Origin: Pedobacter suwonensis
GTDB taxonomy: Bacteria; Bacteroidota; Bacteroidia; Sphingobacteriales; Sphingobacteriaceae
Direction of reading: 5' to 3'
NCBI RefSeq assembly: GCF_900111825.1
Contig: NZ_FOJM01000003.1
Coordinates: 124,001 to 188,000 of the forward strand
Length of the DNA: 64,000 bases
Shown: piece by piece, positions 1 to 7,926 of the stretch
Position numbering within the stretch: position 1 is the first letter of the stretch
How the letters are laid out: each line of letters starts with the position of its first letter
The notes under the pieces: generated by a model
What the model was told of the DNA's origin: nothing
The model's input: only the letters and a program-made list of their open reading frames with translations
Databases searched by the model: none
Made by a program: the position numbers and the translations under genes

Positions 1-1
1 T

Positions 2-292
2 GACGGTAAACAAATTTATTTTGCAGGCGATACCGGTTTAACCATCGAGATGAAAGTTTTAGCGGATATTTATAACCTGGATTATGCCATCTTACCGATT
101 GGTGGAAATTATACCATGGATGTTGATGATGCTTTGATTGCAACAAAATATTTCGATTGCGATAAAGTAATTGGCGTTCACTATAATACTTTTCCGGTGA
201 TCGAAATTGATACCCAGACCGCGTTAGATAAATTTGCACGCGAGCAGAAAACCTTATTACTACCAGAAATTGGTGAAACCATAAGTTTATAG
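2..292 (+). CDS. UPF0173-type metal-dependent hydrolase, C-terminal part (truncated by window edge)
   Basis: The reading frame is open from the first bases of the window, so this is the C-terminal end (about 96 residues) of a longer gene. The FAGDTGLT stretch at the left edge, followed by LPIGGNYTMD and a GVHYNTFPVIE segment, matches the end of the UPF0173/YtkL branch of the metallo-beta-lactamase fold, where the Asp of the GDT motif and the late His are metal ligands. These proteins are cytoplasmic and their substrate is mostly unknown. The internal ATG at 50 is not the start. The N-terminal HxHxDH motif lies outside the window and cannot be checked. Family assignment is fairly secure; function is not. 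Confidence 0.8.
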   Translation, partial: DGKQIYFAGDTGLTIEMKVLADIYNLDYAILPIGGNYTMDVDDALIATKYFDCDKVIGVHYNTFPVIEIDTQTALDKFAREQKTLLLPEIGETISL

Positions 293-303
293 TTTCGCCG
301 AAC

Positions 304-398
304 CGTCATTTCGACTGAAGTGCAATCCCGAATGTTCGGGAGAGAAATCTATCTCAAGGTAGATTTCTCCGCTACACTGCGTTCCGGTCGGGATGACG
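304..398. repeat. Dispersed inverted repeat with CGTCAT...ATGACG ends
   Basis: The element begins CGTCATTTCGAC and ends GTCGGGATGACG. Inner arms AGAAATCTA and TAGATTTCT also pair, so the whole element can fold into one long hairpin. Related elements with the same terminal GTCAT/ATGAC signature occur at 11186-11268, 25864-25952, 46366-46432, 48367-48474 and 49025-49126. It fills the gap between two genes and has no coding potential. Confidence 0.7.
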
Positions 399-441
399 AT
401 TTTTTTCAGGGTGACGCCACTAAGATTAAATTATCTTAAAC

Positions 442-475
442 AAAAAAAGGCCTCCAGTTTTCATTGGAGACCTTT
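442..475 (-). terminator. Rho-independent terminator of the small Ala/Lys-rich gene
   Basis: On the minus strand a 10-bp stem (AAGGTCTCCA with TGGAGGCCTT, one G-T pair) around an 8-nt loop is followed by seven T residues. It lies 19 bp after the stop codon at 494. Confidence 0.8.
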
Positions 476-493
476 CAAATTATAAACCTGAAC

Positions 494-835
494 CTAATTT
501 TTTTTAGCGGCAGCTTTATTTGCTTTGTAACGCATATCTGCTGTACCGTCTTTTTTAGTTGGGCCGGCAACTTTGGTTACTGCTTTGGCTTTATTTTCTT
601 TAAAACGCATATCTGGTGTACCGTCTGCTTTTACTTTAGCAGCCGTAGTAGTCGTTTTAGTCTCTACTTTTTTAGCTTCCTGTTTTGCTCCTGCTTTAAC
701 TGGTGCTGTTGTTGTTTTAACTTCTTTTTTTACAACGGTTTTAGCTTTAGCTGGAGTGGCTGTTGCTGGTGTTTGAGCAAATGCTGTTGTTAAACCAAAT
801 GCTGCGATTGCGATTAAACTCAATAACTTTTTCAT
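494..835 (-). CDS. Small secreted Ala/Lys/Thr-rich protein with two DGTxDMRxK repeats
   Basis: A 113-residue protein. The ATG at 835 is chosen because it begins a good signal peptide (MKKLLSLIAIAAFG, cleavage after AFAQ); the longer frame to 880 adds a charged, non-conserved leader. The mature part is low-complexity Ala, Lys, Thr and Val, very basic, then carries two near-identical blocks: DGTPDMRFKENKAKA around residue 70 and DGTADMRYKANKAAA at the C-terminus. No enzymatic motif is visible. It is probably exported to the periplasm or surface. It stands alone, with its own terminator just downstream. I do not recognise a named family; similar short proteins are common in Pedobacter-like genomes, and the function is unknown. 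Confidence 0.75.
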   Translation of the reverse strand: MKKLLSLIAIAAFGLTTAFAQTPATATPAKAKTVVKKEVKTTTAPVKAGAKQEAKKVETKTTTTAAKVKADGTPDMRFKENKAKAVTKVAGPTKKDGTADMRYKANKAAAKKN

Positions 836-1018
836 AATTTTTAGATTTTTTTTAATTGTTATGAAGCTTCTTCGTTTCACTCCGAGGTTTCATAATTTCT
901 GATTTTTTATTTTACTCGTTTATTTTGTTGATATAAAATTCTAAAATCGATATGAAGTTTTAATGAAGATAATAAACATTTTGATTTAAGGTAGGTCTAC
1001 ACCAATTCCATTATGAAT

Positions 1019-3826
1019 TTAATGCGCCTCAAGCCAATTATTGCCCTCACCAATTTCTACCACAATGGGTACGGTTAATTTAATGGCATTGGCCATCTTA
1101 TCCTGGATAATTGCCTTCATTGCCTCTTTTTCCGATCTAAGCACATCAAAAACCAACTCGTCATGTACCTGCATGGTCATGGTTGATTGCAGATTCTGTG
1201 CTTTCATCTCTTTATGGATATTAATCATGGCAATCTTGATCATATCGGCCGCGGAGCCCTGTATAGGTGCATTGATGGCATTTCGTTCAGCAAAACCCCT
1301 TACGGTCTGGTTAGCCGAATTAATATCTCTCAAATAACGTCTTCTACCCATTATGGTTTCTACATAGCCATTCTCCCGTGCAAAATTCATGGTATCGCTC
1401 ATGTAACGTTTAATACCAGGATACTGGGCAAAATACTGCTCAATAATCTCAGCCGCTTCTTTACGCGGAATACCTAAGTTCTGCGATAAACCAAAGGCAG
1501 ATTGGCCATAAATGATCCCAAAATTAACCGCCTTGGCATTTCTGCGTTGCGTTCCATCCACTTCTTCAATACTAACGCCATATACTTTGGCTGCTGTTGC
1601 CGTGTGGATATCAATCCCTTTGCTAAAAGCATCAAGCATGTTTTCTTCCTTGCTTATCTCTGCAATAATGCGCAACTCTATCTGCGAATAATCGGCTGAT
1701 AACAAAATGTGGTTTTCATCTCTTGCAATAAAAGCTTTACGCACTTCTCTTCCCCGCTCGGTACGGATCGGGATATTCTGTAAATTGGGATTATTGGAAC
1801 TCAATCTTCCGGTTGCAGCAACCGCTTGATTATAAGAAGTATGCACCCTCCCGGTTTTAGGATTAACCATAAGTGGCAATGCATCCACGTAGGTTGATTT
1901 AAGTTTTTGTAACTGACGGAAATCTAAAATATCCTGTACAATATCACTTTTACTGGCTAAGGCCATTAAAATATCTTCTCCGGTTTGGTACTGACCGGTT
2001 TTTGTTTTTTTGGCCTTCGGATCGAGCTGAAGTTTATCAAATAAAACCTCTCCCAATTGCTTTGGTGATGCGAGGTTAAATTTAATTCCGGCTTTGTCGT
2101 ACACATTCTGTTCGAATTTGATAATTTCAGTCTCCAGCTCTTTGGAATAAGCCTGTAAGGTTTCAATATCAATCCGAACACCTTCTTTCTCTATATCTGC
2201 CAATACATAAACCAAAGGGTTTTCAATTTCTTCGGCAAGTTTGGCTGCATTTAGTTCTTTTAATTTGGGTTCGAAGATGTGTGCCAGCCGCAAAGTTACA
2301 TCGGCATCTTCAGCGGCATAATCTACTACATCTGCCACAGGAACATCACGCATCGTAAGCTGGTTTTTACCTTTTGCCCCGATCAGTTTGGTAATCGAGA
2401 TTGGTGAGTAACCAAGATAGTTTTCCGATAGAACGTCCATTCCATGGCGTGTATCTGGATCAATCAGGTAATGCGCCAGCATGGTATCAAAAACTTTTCC
2501 TTTTACTTCTACGCCATACCATTTTAATACCAGGATATCGTATTTGGTATTCTGACCGATTTTCTCGATAGCTTCATTTTCCAATACGGCTCTAAATTCA
2601 TCAATAATTGACTGTGCCGCTGCTCTTTCGGCAGGAACCGGAATATAATAACCTGTTCCAGGTTTAATGGAAAACGATAGCCCCACCAAATCGGCCATGT
2701 TTGCATCGGTACCTGTAGTCTCAGTATCGAATGATATACGCTTTTCGGCAAGCAACAATTTAATCAGGTCAGCACGCTGTTCGGCAGAATCAACCAATTG
2801 GTAATCATGTTCCGTGTTTTCAATGGTTTTAGCTGGTAATTTTTCTGCTGGTTCTTCCTCCAGCGTATTGGTATATTGGATGGTTTCTCCAGATTGATTG
2901 CCAAACAAATCGGTTTGAGTACCTTCCTGGAAGCGGGCTGTGGTTACCGAGAATTCATCACCAAATACCCTGCGCCCTAAAGTCCTGAATTCCAATTCGG
3001 TGAATAATGGCTCCAACAAATCGCGGCTTGGATCGCAAAGTTCTAAACTGGCTTCGTCAAGTTCAACCGGAACATCTAACAGAATGGTGGCTAGTTTTTT
3101 AGATATTAATCCCTGTTCTGCAAAATTTTCTACGTTCTCACGTTGTTTTCCTTTTAGTTCATGTGAATGGGCAATAATGTTCTCCATAGAACCGTATTGC
3201 TTGATCAGGGCTTTTGCGGTTTTCTCCCCAATCCCCGGAATACCCGGAATATTATCTACAGCATCGCCCCATAATCCCAGGATATCAATAACCTGTAATA
3301 CATTTTCGACTTCCCACTTAGCCAATACTTCTTTTACACCCAATATTTCCATATCGTTGCCCATGCGGGCTGGTTTATAAATAAAGATATTTTCAGAAAC
3401 CAACTGGGCAAAATCCTTGTCAGGTGTCATACAATAAACCTGATAACCTTTTTGTTCCGCTTTTTTAGCCATTGTACCTATAATATCATCAGCTTCGTAG
3501 CCATCAGAAGTAATTACCGGAATATTAAAACCTGTAATTAATTTAAGTACATAAGGCATTGCTGCAGCCAGGTCTTCAGGCATGGCCTGGCGGTGTGCTT
3601 TATAGGCTTCGAAAGAAGTATGTCTTTCGGTTGGTGCGTCCGTATCGAAAACTACGGCAATATGTGTCGGTTTTTCTTTCTTCAAAACATCCAGCAAGGT
3701 ATTGGTAAAGCCCATTACTGCAGATGTATTGATGCCTGTTGAGGTAAAACGCGGATTTTTACTGAGCGCAAAATGCGCCCTGTACATAAGCGCCATACCA
3801 TCGAGGAGAAAGAGTTTTTTATTCAT
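1019..3826 (-). CDS. polA: DNA polymerase I
   Basis: A 935-residue family A DNA polymerase, the usual length. The N-terminal third is the 5'-3' exonuclease/flap domain (MNKKLFLLDGMALMYRAH, then VFDTDAPTER and the GYEADDIIGT metal site). The middle is a 3'-5' proofreading exonuclease that looks active: FDTETTGT near residue 367 supplies the metal-binding Asp and Glu, and YAAEDADVTLRL supplies the late Asp. The C-terminal third has the polymerase motifs: SADYSQIELRI (motif A), AVNFGIIYG (motif B) and MQVHDELVFD (motif C). It fills gaps and removes primers during replication and repair. It is monocistronic. A doubled TGATTACACNGAT repeat lies just upstream of the start. Confidence 0.97.
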   Translation of the reverse strand: MNKKLFLLDGMALMYRAHFALSKNPRFTSTGINTSAVMGFTNTLLDVLKKEKPTHIAVVFDTDAPTERHTSFEAYKAHRQAMPEDLAAAMPYVLKLITGFNIPVITSDGYEADDIIGTMAKKAEQKGYQVYCMTPDKDFAQLVSENIFIYKPARMGNDMEILGVKEVLAKWEVENVLQVIDILGLWGDAVDNIPGIPGIGEKTAKALIKQYGSMENIIAHSHELKGKQRENVENFAEQGLISKKLATILLDVPVELDEASLELCDPSRDLLEPLFTELEFRTLGRRVFGDEFSVTTARFQEGTQTDLFGNQSGETIQYTNTLEEEPAEKLPAKTIENTEHDYQLVDSAEQRADLIKLLLAEKRISFDTETTGTDANMADLVGLSFSIKPGTGYYIPVPAERAAAQSIIDEFRAVLENEAIEKIGQNTKYDILVLKWYGVEVKGKVFDTMLAHYLIDPDTRHGMDVLSENYLGYSPISITKLIGAKGKNQLTMRDVPVADVVDYAAEDADVTLRLAHIFEPKLKELNAAKLAEEIENPLVYVLADIEKEGVRIDIETLQAYSKELETEIIKFEQNVYDKAGIKFNLASPKQLGEVLFDKLQLDPKAKKTKTGQYQTGEDILMALASKSDIVQDILDFRQLQKLKSTYVDALPLMVNPKTGRVHTSYNQAVAATGRLSSNNPNLQNIPIRTERGREVRKAFIARDENHILLSADYSQIELRIIAEISKEENMLDAFSKGIDIHTATAAKVYGVSIEEVDGTQRRNAKAVNFGIIYGQSAFGLSQNLGIPRKEAAEIIEQYFAQYPGIKRYMSDTMNFARENGYVETIMGRRRYLRDINSANQTVRGFAERNAINAPIQGSAADMIKIAMINIHKEMKAQNLQSTMTMQVHDELVFDVLRSEKEAMKAIIQDKMANAIKLTVPIVVEIGEGNNWLEAH

Positions 3827-3831
3827 GTGAT

Positions 3832-3858
3832 TACACTGATTTAATGATTACACCGATA
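3832..3858. repeat. Short degenerate direct repeat (TGATTACACNGAT twice)
   Basis: Two copies of TGATTACAC followed by TGAT or CGAT, about 18 bp apart, sit directly upstream of the polA start. It is one of several short-period repeat families seen in the gaps of this window. Confidence 0.45.
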
Positions 3859-3921
3859 AATGAATTTACCGGATGATAAAAGTAACCAAAGTTAAAGGTT
3901 TAGAAAAGATATAGTTTCAAT

Positions 3922-4596
3922 TTAACTGAAAAAGAACTCTAGTAATATCATTATAAAATTAAAGATGCTGTGTAGTAAGATGGAGTAGATTAAACCATAT
4001 TTAATGCGCATATAGCCCATAGATAGTCCGGAAAAGAATTGCGAAATTATAAATATAATGAAGACCGGATCGCTAAGCGTTAAGTCTTTAATGTTGGTTA
4101 AATGGATTAAACCAAATATGATGGCTGAATAATAAAAGAGGTATCCAAACGATTGCCGCTGAAAAACCACCTTTTTACGGATATCCATTCTTTTAAAATA
4201 TCCGCGTATAATGAGGGATATGAAAAAGAAAAAAGTATAAATTGGCCATTTTAGAAAGGGGCTGTTTATAAAATAATCGGCTATTAAGGCTAAAGTAAAA
4301 CAAACAAAATATATAGATAGGTATTTACTTCTTAAATGCCACCTAAACAATGATTCTTCTAATAAAGGAGCTAAAATACAGGCAATAAGTAGCGCTACCG
4401 TTAAACCGAGTTTTTTCAGAATATCGAATTTTTCAACATATTCATCTATAATTTCGAAATGTAGCAGCGTATAATAAATGCCCATTATTATGCCGGCAAA
4501 TAATAAATCGAGTATAATCAACCATACTAGATCTCTCCAAAGAGATTTATTATCTTTACTGAGTTTTAGAAGTTTGGCTTTTTTAAGAAATCCCAA
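3922..4596 (-). CDS. CPBP-family intramembrane protease (Abi/Rce1-like)
   Basis: A 224-residue integral membrane protein with about six hydrophobic segments. It carries the three CPBP motifs: EESLFR at residues 80-85 (EExxxR), FGLIHL around 162-167 (FxxxH) and HSIFNF near the C-terminus (HxxxN). In this family (Rce1, MroQ and relatives) these Glu and His residues form the glutamate protease site inside the membrane; substrates of bacterial members are mostly unknown. It lies between polA and the divergent secreted protein at 4677 and has no operon partner. Family call is confident; role is not known. Confidence 0.85.
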   Translation of the reverse strand: MGFLKKAKLLKLSKDNKSLWRDLVWLIILDLLFAGIIMGIYYTLLHFEIIDEYVEKFDILKKLGLTVALLIACILAPLLEESLFRWHLRSKYLSIYFVCFTLALIADYFINSPFLKWPIYTFFFFISLIIRGYFKRMDIRKKVVFQRQSFGYLFYYSAIIFGLIHLTNIKDLTLSDPVFIIFIISQFFSGLSMGYMRIKYGLIYSILLHSIFNFIMILLEFFFS

Positions 4597-4676
4597 AATG
4601 CTGAGAGCGTTTCAATCATTACTGTTTTTGGATATTATTTTTAAATAATCTACGTTGTATCCGATATTGCTAACTT

Positions 4677-5357
4677 ATGAAGATTTTTAACCTTTTTATT
4701 TTATTTTTTTCAATAACGTTTACCACTTATGCACAAGATTTTATTGTTAAAAACAATGATGAAGTCATCCGTGGAACGATAAAAGGCACGGATTATTTTT
4801 CTGTTTTCATCAGCGCCAACGATGAAGCGGATATGATTTTGCCGGCAAAGGATGTAAAAAACTTCTTCTGGAATGGGGATAGCTTTGTAAGCAAAGGATT
4901 TGCCAATGGCCGCAATTTCGAATATCGTTTTGTAAAGGTCATTGAAATGGGAACGGTTAATCTTTACTCTTTTGGCGGAGGTACACTCGTGCCACAGGTG
5001 AAAGAGAAAAAGGTAAAATTCAGGCCATCAATTGGGATTGGAACAGGAACCGGTGGTTTTGGAGGCATGGGTATGGGTGGCGGTATCAGTATTGGCGGCG
5101 GACGAAACTCAGCTCCCGAAAGACCTGCAGGAGCACCTGCTGTTCGCTATTTTATCGAGAAACCCGGCGCGGGGCCTTTAAAGGAAGTACCGATGAAAGC
5201 AATAACTGAGGAGGCTAAAAAGTTAGAGGTTAAAAATATCCTGCTGCAGAAAATAGGGGATCAGCCGGAATTAAAAGCCAAAGTTGAAGCGGGAATAGAT
5301 TTTAATAGCAGGGATGTTATTGAATGGGTTAAGGAATATAATGCGGCAAAAAAATAA
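4677..5357 (+). CDS. Secreted protein of unknown function with a glycine-rich segment
   Basis: A 226-residue protein with a clear signal peptide (MKIFNLFILFFSITFTTYAQ, cleavage after YAQ). The mature part starts with IVKNNDEVIRGTIKGTDY, resembling the small beta-rich modules of secreted Bacteroidota proteins that respond to a nearby stimulus gene or bind surfaces. A Gly/Met-rich stretch at about residues 120-145 (GTGTGGFGGMGMGGG) separates it from a charged helical C-terminus. No catalytic motif is seen. It diverges from the CPBP protease gene, with about 80 bp between them. I do not recognise a named family. Confidence 0.7.
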   Translation: MKIFNLFILFFSITFTTYAQDFIVKNNDEVIRGTIKGTDYFSVFISANDEADMILPAKDVKNFFWNGDSFVSKGFANGRNFEYRFVKVIEMGTVNLYSFGGGTLVPQVKEKKVKFRPSIGIGTGTGGFGGMGMGGGISIGGGRNSAPERPAGAPAVRYFIEKPGAGPLKEVPMKAITEEAKKLEVKNILLQKIGDQPELKAKVEAGIDFNSRDVIEWVKEYNAAKK

Positions 5358-5409
5358 AGCCAGAATTAATAATAGATTTTTAGGATTATAGGATCGTTTT
5401 GCATAAAAA

Positions 5410-5997
5410 TCATCTTGCACAACAATTTAATAAATGATCGTTCACCATTCCGGTTGCCTGCATAAATGCATAACAGATGGTGGTGCCGAAAAACTTGAAG
5501 CCACGTTTTTTCATGTCTTTACTGATTTGGTCGGACAGTTCCGTTCTAGGCGGAACATCGCTCATCTTCTCAATATGGTTTATGATGGGCTTGCTTTCCG
5601 GAACAAAACTCCATATATATTTAGAAAAGCTACCAAATTCTTTCTGGATTTCCATAAACAATTTGGCATTGGTAATGGCACCAGTCACTTTTAAACGGTT
5701 ACGGATAATGCCTTCATCGTTCATCAGTCTCTCTACATCTTTTTCGGTAAAAGCAGCTACCTTCTTTACATCAAAATCTGCAAAGGCCTTACGGTAGTTT
5801 TCGCGTCTTCTGAGGATGGTAATCCAGTTCAAACCAGCTTGTGCGCCTTCGAGTATCAAAAATTCGAATAAAATCTGATCATCGTAAACAGGTTTTCCCC
5901 ACTCTTCATCATGGTACTTAATATAAAGCGGATCGGAACCGGCCCAGGAGCAGCATGTTACTGAGTCCTTAGTCTTGAGTCCGGAGTCGTGAGTCAT
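5410..5997 (-). CDS. tag: DNA-3-methyladenine glycosylase I
   Basis: A 195-residue protein matching Tag, which removes 3-methyladenine from alkylated DNA as the first step of base excision repair. The CSWAGSDPLYIKYHDEEWG segment supplies the N-terminal zinc Cys and His plus the conserved base-pocket residues; GMVNDHLLNC near the C-terminus supplies the other two zinc ligands. The start is awkward: the first 14 codons (MTHDSGLKTKDSVT) are read from an AGTCNNN heptad repeat, and there is no other ATG before CSW. The stop of the four-helix gene upstream (5999) is adjacent. The nearby alkyltransferase-like gene at 6828 is another alkylation-repair function. Confidence 0.93.
   Translation of the reverse strand: MTHDSGLKTKDSVTCCSWAGSDPLYIKYHDEEWGKPVYDDQILFEFLILEGAQAGLNWITILRRRENYRKAFADFDVKKVAAFTEKDVERLMNDEGIIRNRLKVTGAITNAKLFMEIQKEFGSFSKYIWSFVPESKPIINHIEKMSDVPPRTELSDQISKDMKKRGFKFFGTTICYAFMQATGMVNDHLLNCCAR
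5960..5997. repeat. Heptad-period AGTCNNN repeat overlapping the tag start
   Basis: On the plus strand the tetramer AGTC recurs every 7 bp five times (AGTCCTT, AGTCTTG, AGTCCGG, AGTCGTG, AGTCAT). It forms the first codons of tag. A second copy of the same pattern lies at 6402-6436 and a diverged one at 55899-55935. Confidence 0.65.
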
Positions 5998-5998
5998 A

Positions 5999-6361
5999 CT
6001 AAGCGAATTTTGAAGGATGGCTGATCATGAAATTTAATAATTTGCTTATCTCTTCACATTGAGCGTCCAAATAATTGAATTTTTCTTCAGTGATATAATT
6101 ACAGGCTAGCGCTACATCTAACCAAACTTGCGTTTCACCATTTTCCATATCTGCATCTGAAAGTTTACTTACAAAGTGATTTGGGTATCTTCTCTTTTTG
6201 TATGCTTCACCGATACTGCTACAAACAGACCTTGAAGATCTACGGATCTGATCTACTAAACTGTATTGCTCTGACTTTGGGAAATCTTTCGTCAAATTAA
6301 AGATGTCCATCAAAAGAGCGAATCCTTTTTTATAAGCGATTAATTCTCTAAACTTTCCCAT
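5999..6361 (-). CDS. Four-helix bundle protein of the 23S rRNA intervening-sequence (S23) family
   Basis: A 120-residue all-helical protein beginning MGKFRELIAYKKGFALLMDI. The pattern FRELIAYKKGFALLM..TKDFPKSEQYSLVDQIRRSSRSVCSSIGEAY is the hallmark of the S23/IVP family first found encoded within spirochaete 23S rRNA intervening sequences. Members form homopentamers of four-helix bundles and their function is unknown; many Bacteroidota carry several copies as free-standing genes. Here it sits between tag and a decarboxylase-like gene and is flanked on both sides by AGTCNNN heptad repeats (5960-5997 and 6402-6436), which suggests it arrived as a unit with its flanks. No rRNA gene is nearby. 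Confidence 0.88.
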   Translation of the reverse strand: MGKFRELIAYKKGFALLMDIFNLTKDFPKSEQYSLVDQIRRSSRSVCSSIGEAYKKRRYPNHFVSKLSDADMENGETQVWLDVALACNYITEEKFNYLDAQCEEISKLLNFMISHPSKFA

Positions 6362-6401
6362 ATTTTTTTAACCAATATAATCATTTGGGAAGAGAAAAAG
6401 A

Positions 6402-6436
6402 CTATAGACTTAGGACTTAAGACTCCGGACTAGAAC
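6402..6436. repeat. Heptad-period AGTCNNN repeat overlapping the end of the decarboxylase-like gene
   Basis: Read on the minus strand, AGTC recurs every 7 bp (TAGTCCG, GAGTCTT, AAGTCCT, AAGTCTA, TAGTC). It encodes the last residues (SSSPES) and the stop of the gene ending at 6417. It is the same family as 5960-5997 but in the opposite orientation, so the two copies bracket the four-helix gene. Confidence 0.65.
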
Positions 6437-6770
6437 TCAACTCATCCCAATACTCTACAGCTCTCCGGTAATGCGGTATTACAATGCTACCACCTACCAG
6501 ATTGGCGATCATGAAAATTTCGTTCATTTCATCATGGTTTACACCGGCATCGAAACATTTGCCCAGGTGGTATTTAATACAATCATCGCAACGCAAAACC
6601 ATTGAGGCCACCAGACCCAACATCTCTTTCGTTTTAACGTCTAAAGCTCCATCGGCATAAGTGGTTGTATCAAGTGCAAAAAAACGTTTGATATTTGTAT
6701 TTGCCGTTTCCATAATCCTATCGTTCATTTTTTCACGATAGCCGTTAAACTCTTCTACAAGCTTTCCCAT
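6417..6770 (-). CDS. Carboxymuconolactone decarboxylase-family protein (AhpD-like fold)
   Basis: A 117-residue protein with the CMD fold: a helix with VASMVLRCDDCIKYHLGKCFDAG, containing the CxxC-like RCDDCIKYH signature (two Cys and a His), then ANLVGGSIVIPHYRRAVEYW. The redox-active CxxC plus His is typical of AhpD-type peroxidase partners; strict decarboxylases lack the pair. A cytoplasmic thiol-redox role is plausible but the substrate is unknown. The last residues are translated from a heptad repeat, so the C-terminus may have been rewritten by repeat insertion. Confidence 0.85.
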   Translation of the reverse strand: MGKLVEEFNGYREKMNDRIMETANTNIKRFFALDTTTYADGALDVKTKEMLGLVASMVLRCDDCIKYHLGKCFDAGVNHDEMNEIFMIANLVGGSIVIPHYRRAVEYWDELSSSPES

Positions 6771-6827
6771 AAATAATTAATTATTGAATGAATGATTTTT
6801 TGAGTGAGCGCATGACGTTAATTTTAT

Positions 6828-7163
6828 TCAATCAAAGTTGATTTCTTCCAGCGGATTCCAGAATACTTTTTTAAAGTTTACCACCTTATCGTTCTTCACT
6901 TCAATGCCTTCTTGTTTCAACAATTCTTCCATTAGTTCCGGTGGCTTAAAATGGAACTTTCCGGTAAGCAATCCACTGCTGTTTACTACCCGATGTGCAG
7001 GCACCTGGGGATGGACGGCACCGGCATAAAGCATGGCATGCCCTACCATTCTTGATGATTTTGCCGCACCTAAACTTTTCGCGATGGCTCCATAAGAAGT
7101 TACCCTTCCTTTCGGAATTAACCGGGCAATCTCATAAACCTGTTCATAAAAATTGGTATTCAT
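6828..7163 (-). CDS. Alkyltransferase-like (ATL) DNA-damage sensor, MGMT family without the catalytic Cys
   Basis: A 111-residue protein of the O6-alkylguanine DNA alkyltransferase C-terminal family. It has the helix-turn-helix (GRVTSYGAIAKSLG) and the Arg finger region (SSRMVGHAML), but the active-site motif PCHR reads PAHR at residues 55-58, so the alkyl-acceptor Cys is Ala. In the family this defines ATL proteins (E. coli YbaZ/Atl1 type), which bind alkylated guanine and hand it to nucleotide excision repair rather than reversing it. The start ATG overlaps the trmB stop by one base (TAATG), so the two are translationally coupled. tag lies about 0.8 kb downstream. Confidence 0.88.
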   Translation of the reverse strand: MNTNFYEQVYEIARLIPKGRVTSYGAIAKSLGAAKSSRMVGHAMLYAGAVHPQVPAHRVVNSSGLLTGKFHFKPPELMEELLKQEGIEVKNDKVVNFKKVFWNPLEEINFD

Positions 7164-7813
7164 TATTCAAAAGAAAACTGAATATAATTAATATTTTTAT
7201 CGTGTAGTAAGTATTTCTTCTCATAATAGGTTTTGATAGACAGTACCTCATCAACCAGATCTGAAGTATACAAATGATCGGTATTTTTATGTACAGGCAG
7301 GTTTAATTCTGCAACCTTTTCGCAAGTGTAAGCATATAACTGATCATTATCTGTTTTCAGATTAACATATCCACCTGGTTTTAACACCAATTTATAACGG
7401 TCCAAAAATGCCGGAAAAGTTAAACGTTTTTTCTCACGGCTATCCTGAGGCTGTGGATCCGGAAAGGTGATCCAGATTTCGTCGATTTCTCCTTCATTAA
7501 AATAATCCAGTATGTTTTCAATCTGTATCCTTAAAAAAGCAACATTATCTATTCCATCTTCAATAGCCGTTTTGGCTCCGCGCCAGATGCGGTTGCCCTT
7601 GTAATCCACCCCAATAAAGTTCTTCTCCGGAAAAAGCCTCGCCAGATTTACCGAGTATTCACCCTTTCCACAGGCCAGTTCCAGTACAATAGGGTTTGCA
7701 TTTTTAAAATGCGCTGAAGCCCAATTGCCCTTTAAAGCTTTTCCTTGTTCTAATTGATATACGTTTGCAAATGTTTCTATTTCTGCAAAACGCCTAAGTT
7801 TATCTTTACCCAA
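7163..7813 (-). CDS. trmB: tRNA (guanosine(46)-N7)-methyltransferase
   Basis: A 216-residue class I SAM methyltransferase. The SAM loop is ELACGKGEYSVNLAR, with the acidic ribose-binding residue in NFIGVDYKGNR. The TrmB signature WITFPDPQPQDSREKKRL follows; here Gln stands where Trp is usual in the PDPWP motif. TrmB adds the 7-methyl group to G46 in the variable loop of tRNA using SAM. It is the first gene of a two-gene unit with the ATL gene (one-base overlap). The start ATG at 7813 follows closely on an AT-rich stretch and gives the typical N-terminus GKDKLRRFAEIET. Confidence 0.95.
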   Translation of the reverse strand: MGKDKLRRFAEIETFANVYQLEQGKALKGNWASAHFKNANPIVLELACGKGEYSVNLARLFPEKNFIGVDYKGNRIWRGAKTAIEDGIDNVAFLRIQIENILDYFNEGEIDEIWITFPDPQPQDSREKKRLTFPAFLDRYKLVLKPGGYVNLKTDNDQLYAYTCEKVAELNLPVHKNTDHLYTSDLVDEVLSIKTYYEKKYLLHDKNINYIQFSFE

Positions 7814-7874
7814 AAGTTTTTTTTCTGCAAAAATACAATTAAATCAATAATCGGGGTTTCTTTTGCCGCAAAGA

Positions 7875-7908
7875 TTGGTGCCAATTTTATTTAGGAATCG
7901 TATTTTTG
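7875..7908 (+). promoter_or_regulatory. Bacteroidota-type promoter of the GDP-fucose synthase gene
   Basis: The -7 box TATTTTTG (7901-7908) matches TAnnTTTG exactly. A possible -33 TTG lies at 7875-7877, 23 bp upstream, at the long end of the normal spacing. The -7 box overlaps the TTG codon at 7906, so translation must start further on, at the GTG at 7927. Confidence 0.55.
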
Positions 7909-7926
7909 TGCCTTATAAAAATTACC

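Noticed and set aside
464-793. Cys/Phe-rich open frames on the plus strand
   Set aside because: They are antisense to the Ala/Lys-rich signal-peptide protein at 494-835, whose codon repeats generate the odd composition, and they run over its terminator.
7906-7926. TTG start of the GDP-fucose synthase gene
   Set aside because: The TTG is part of the TATTTTTG -7 box, so it would lie before the transcript start; GTG at 7927 fits better.
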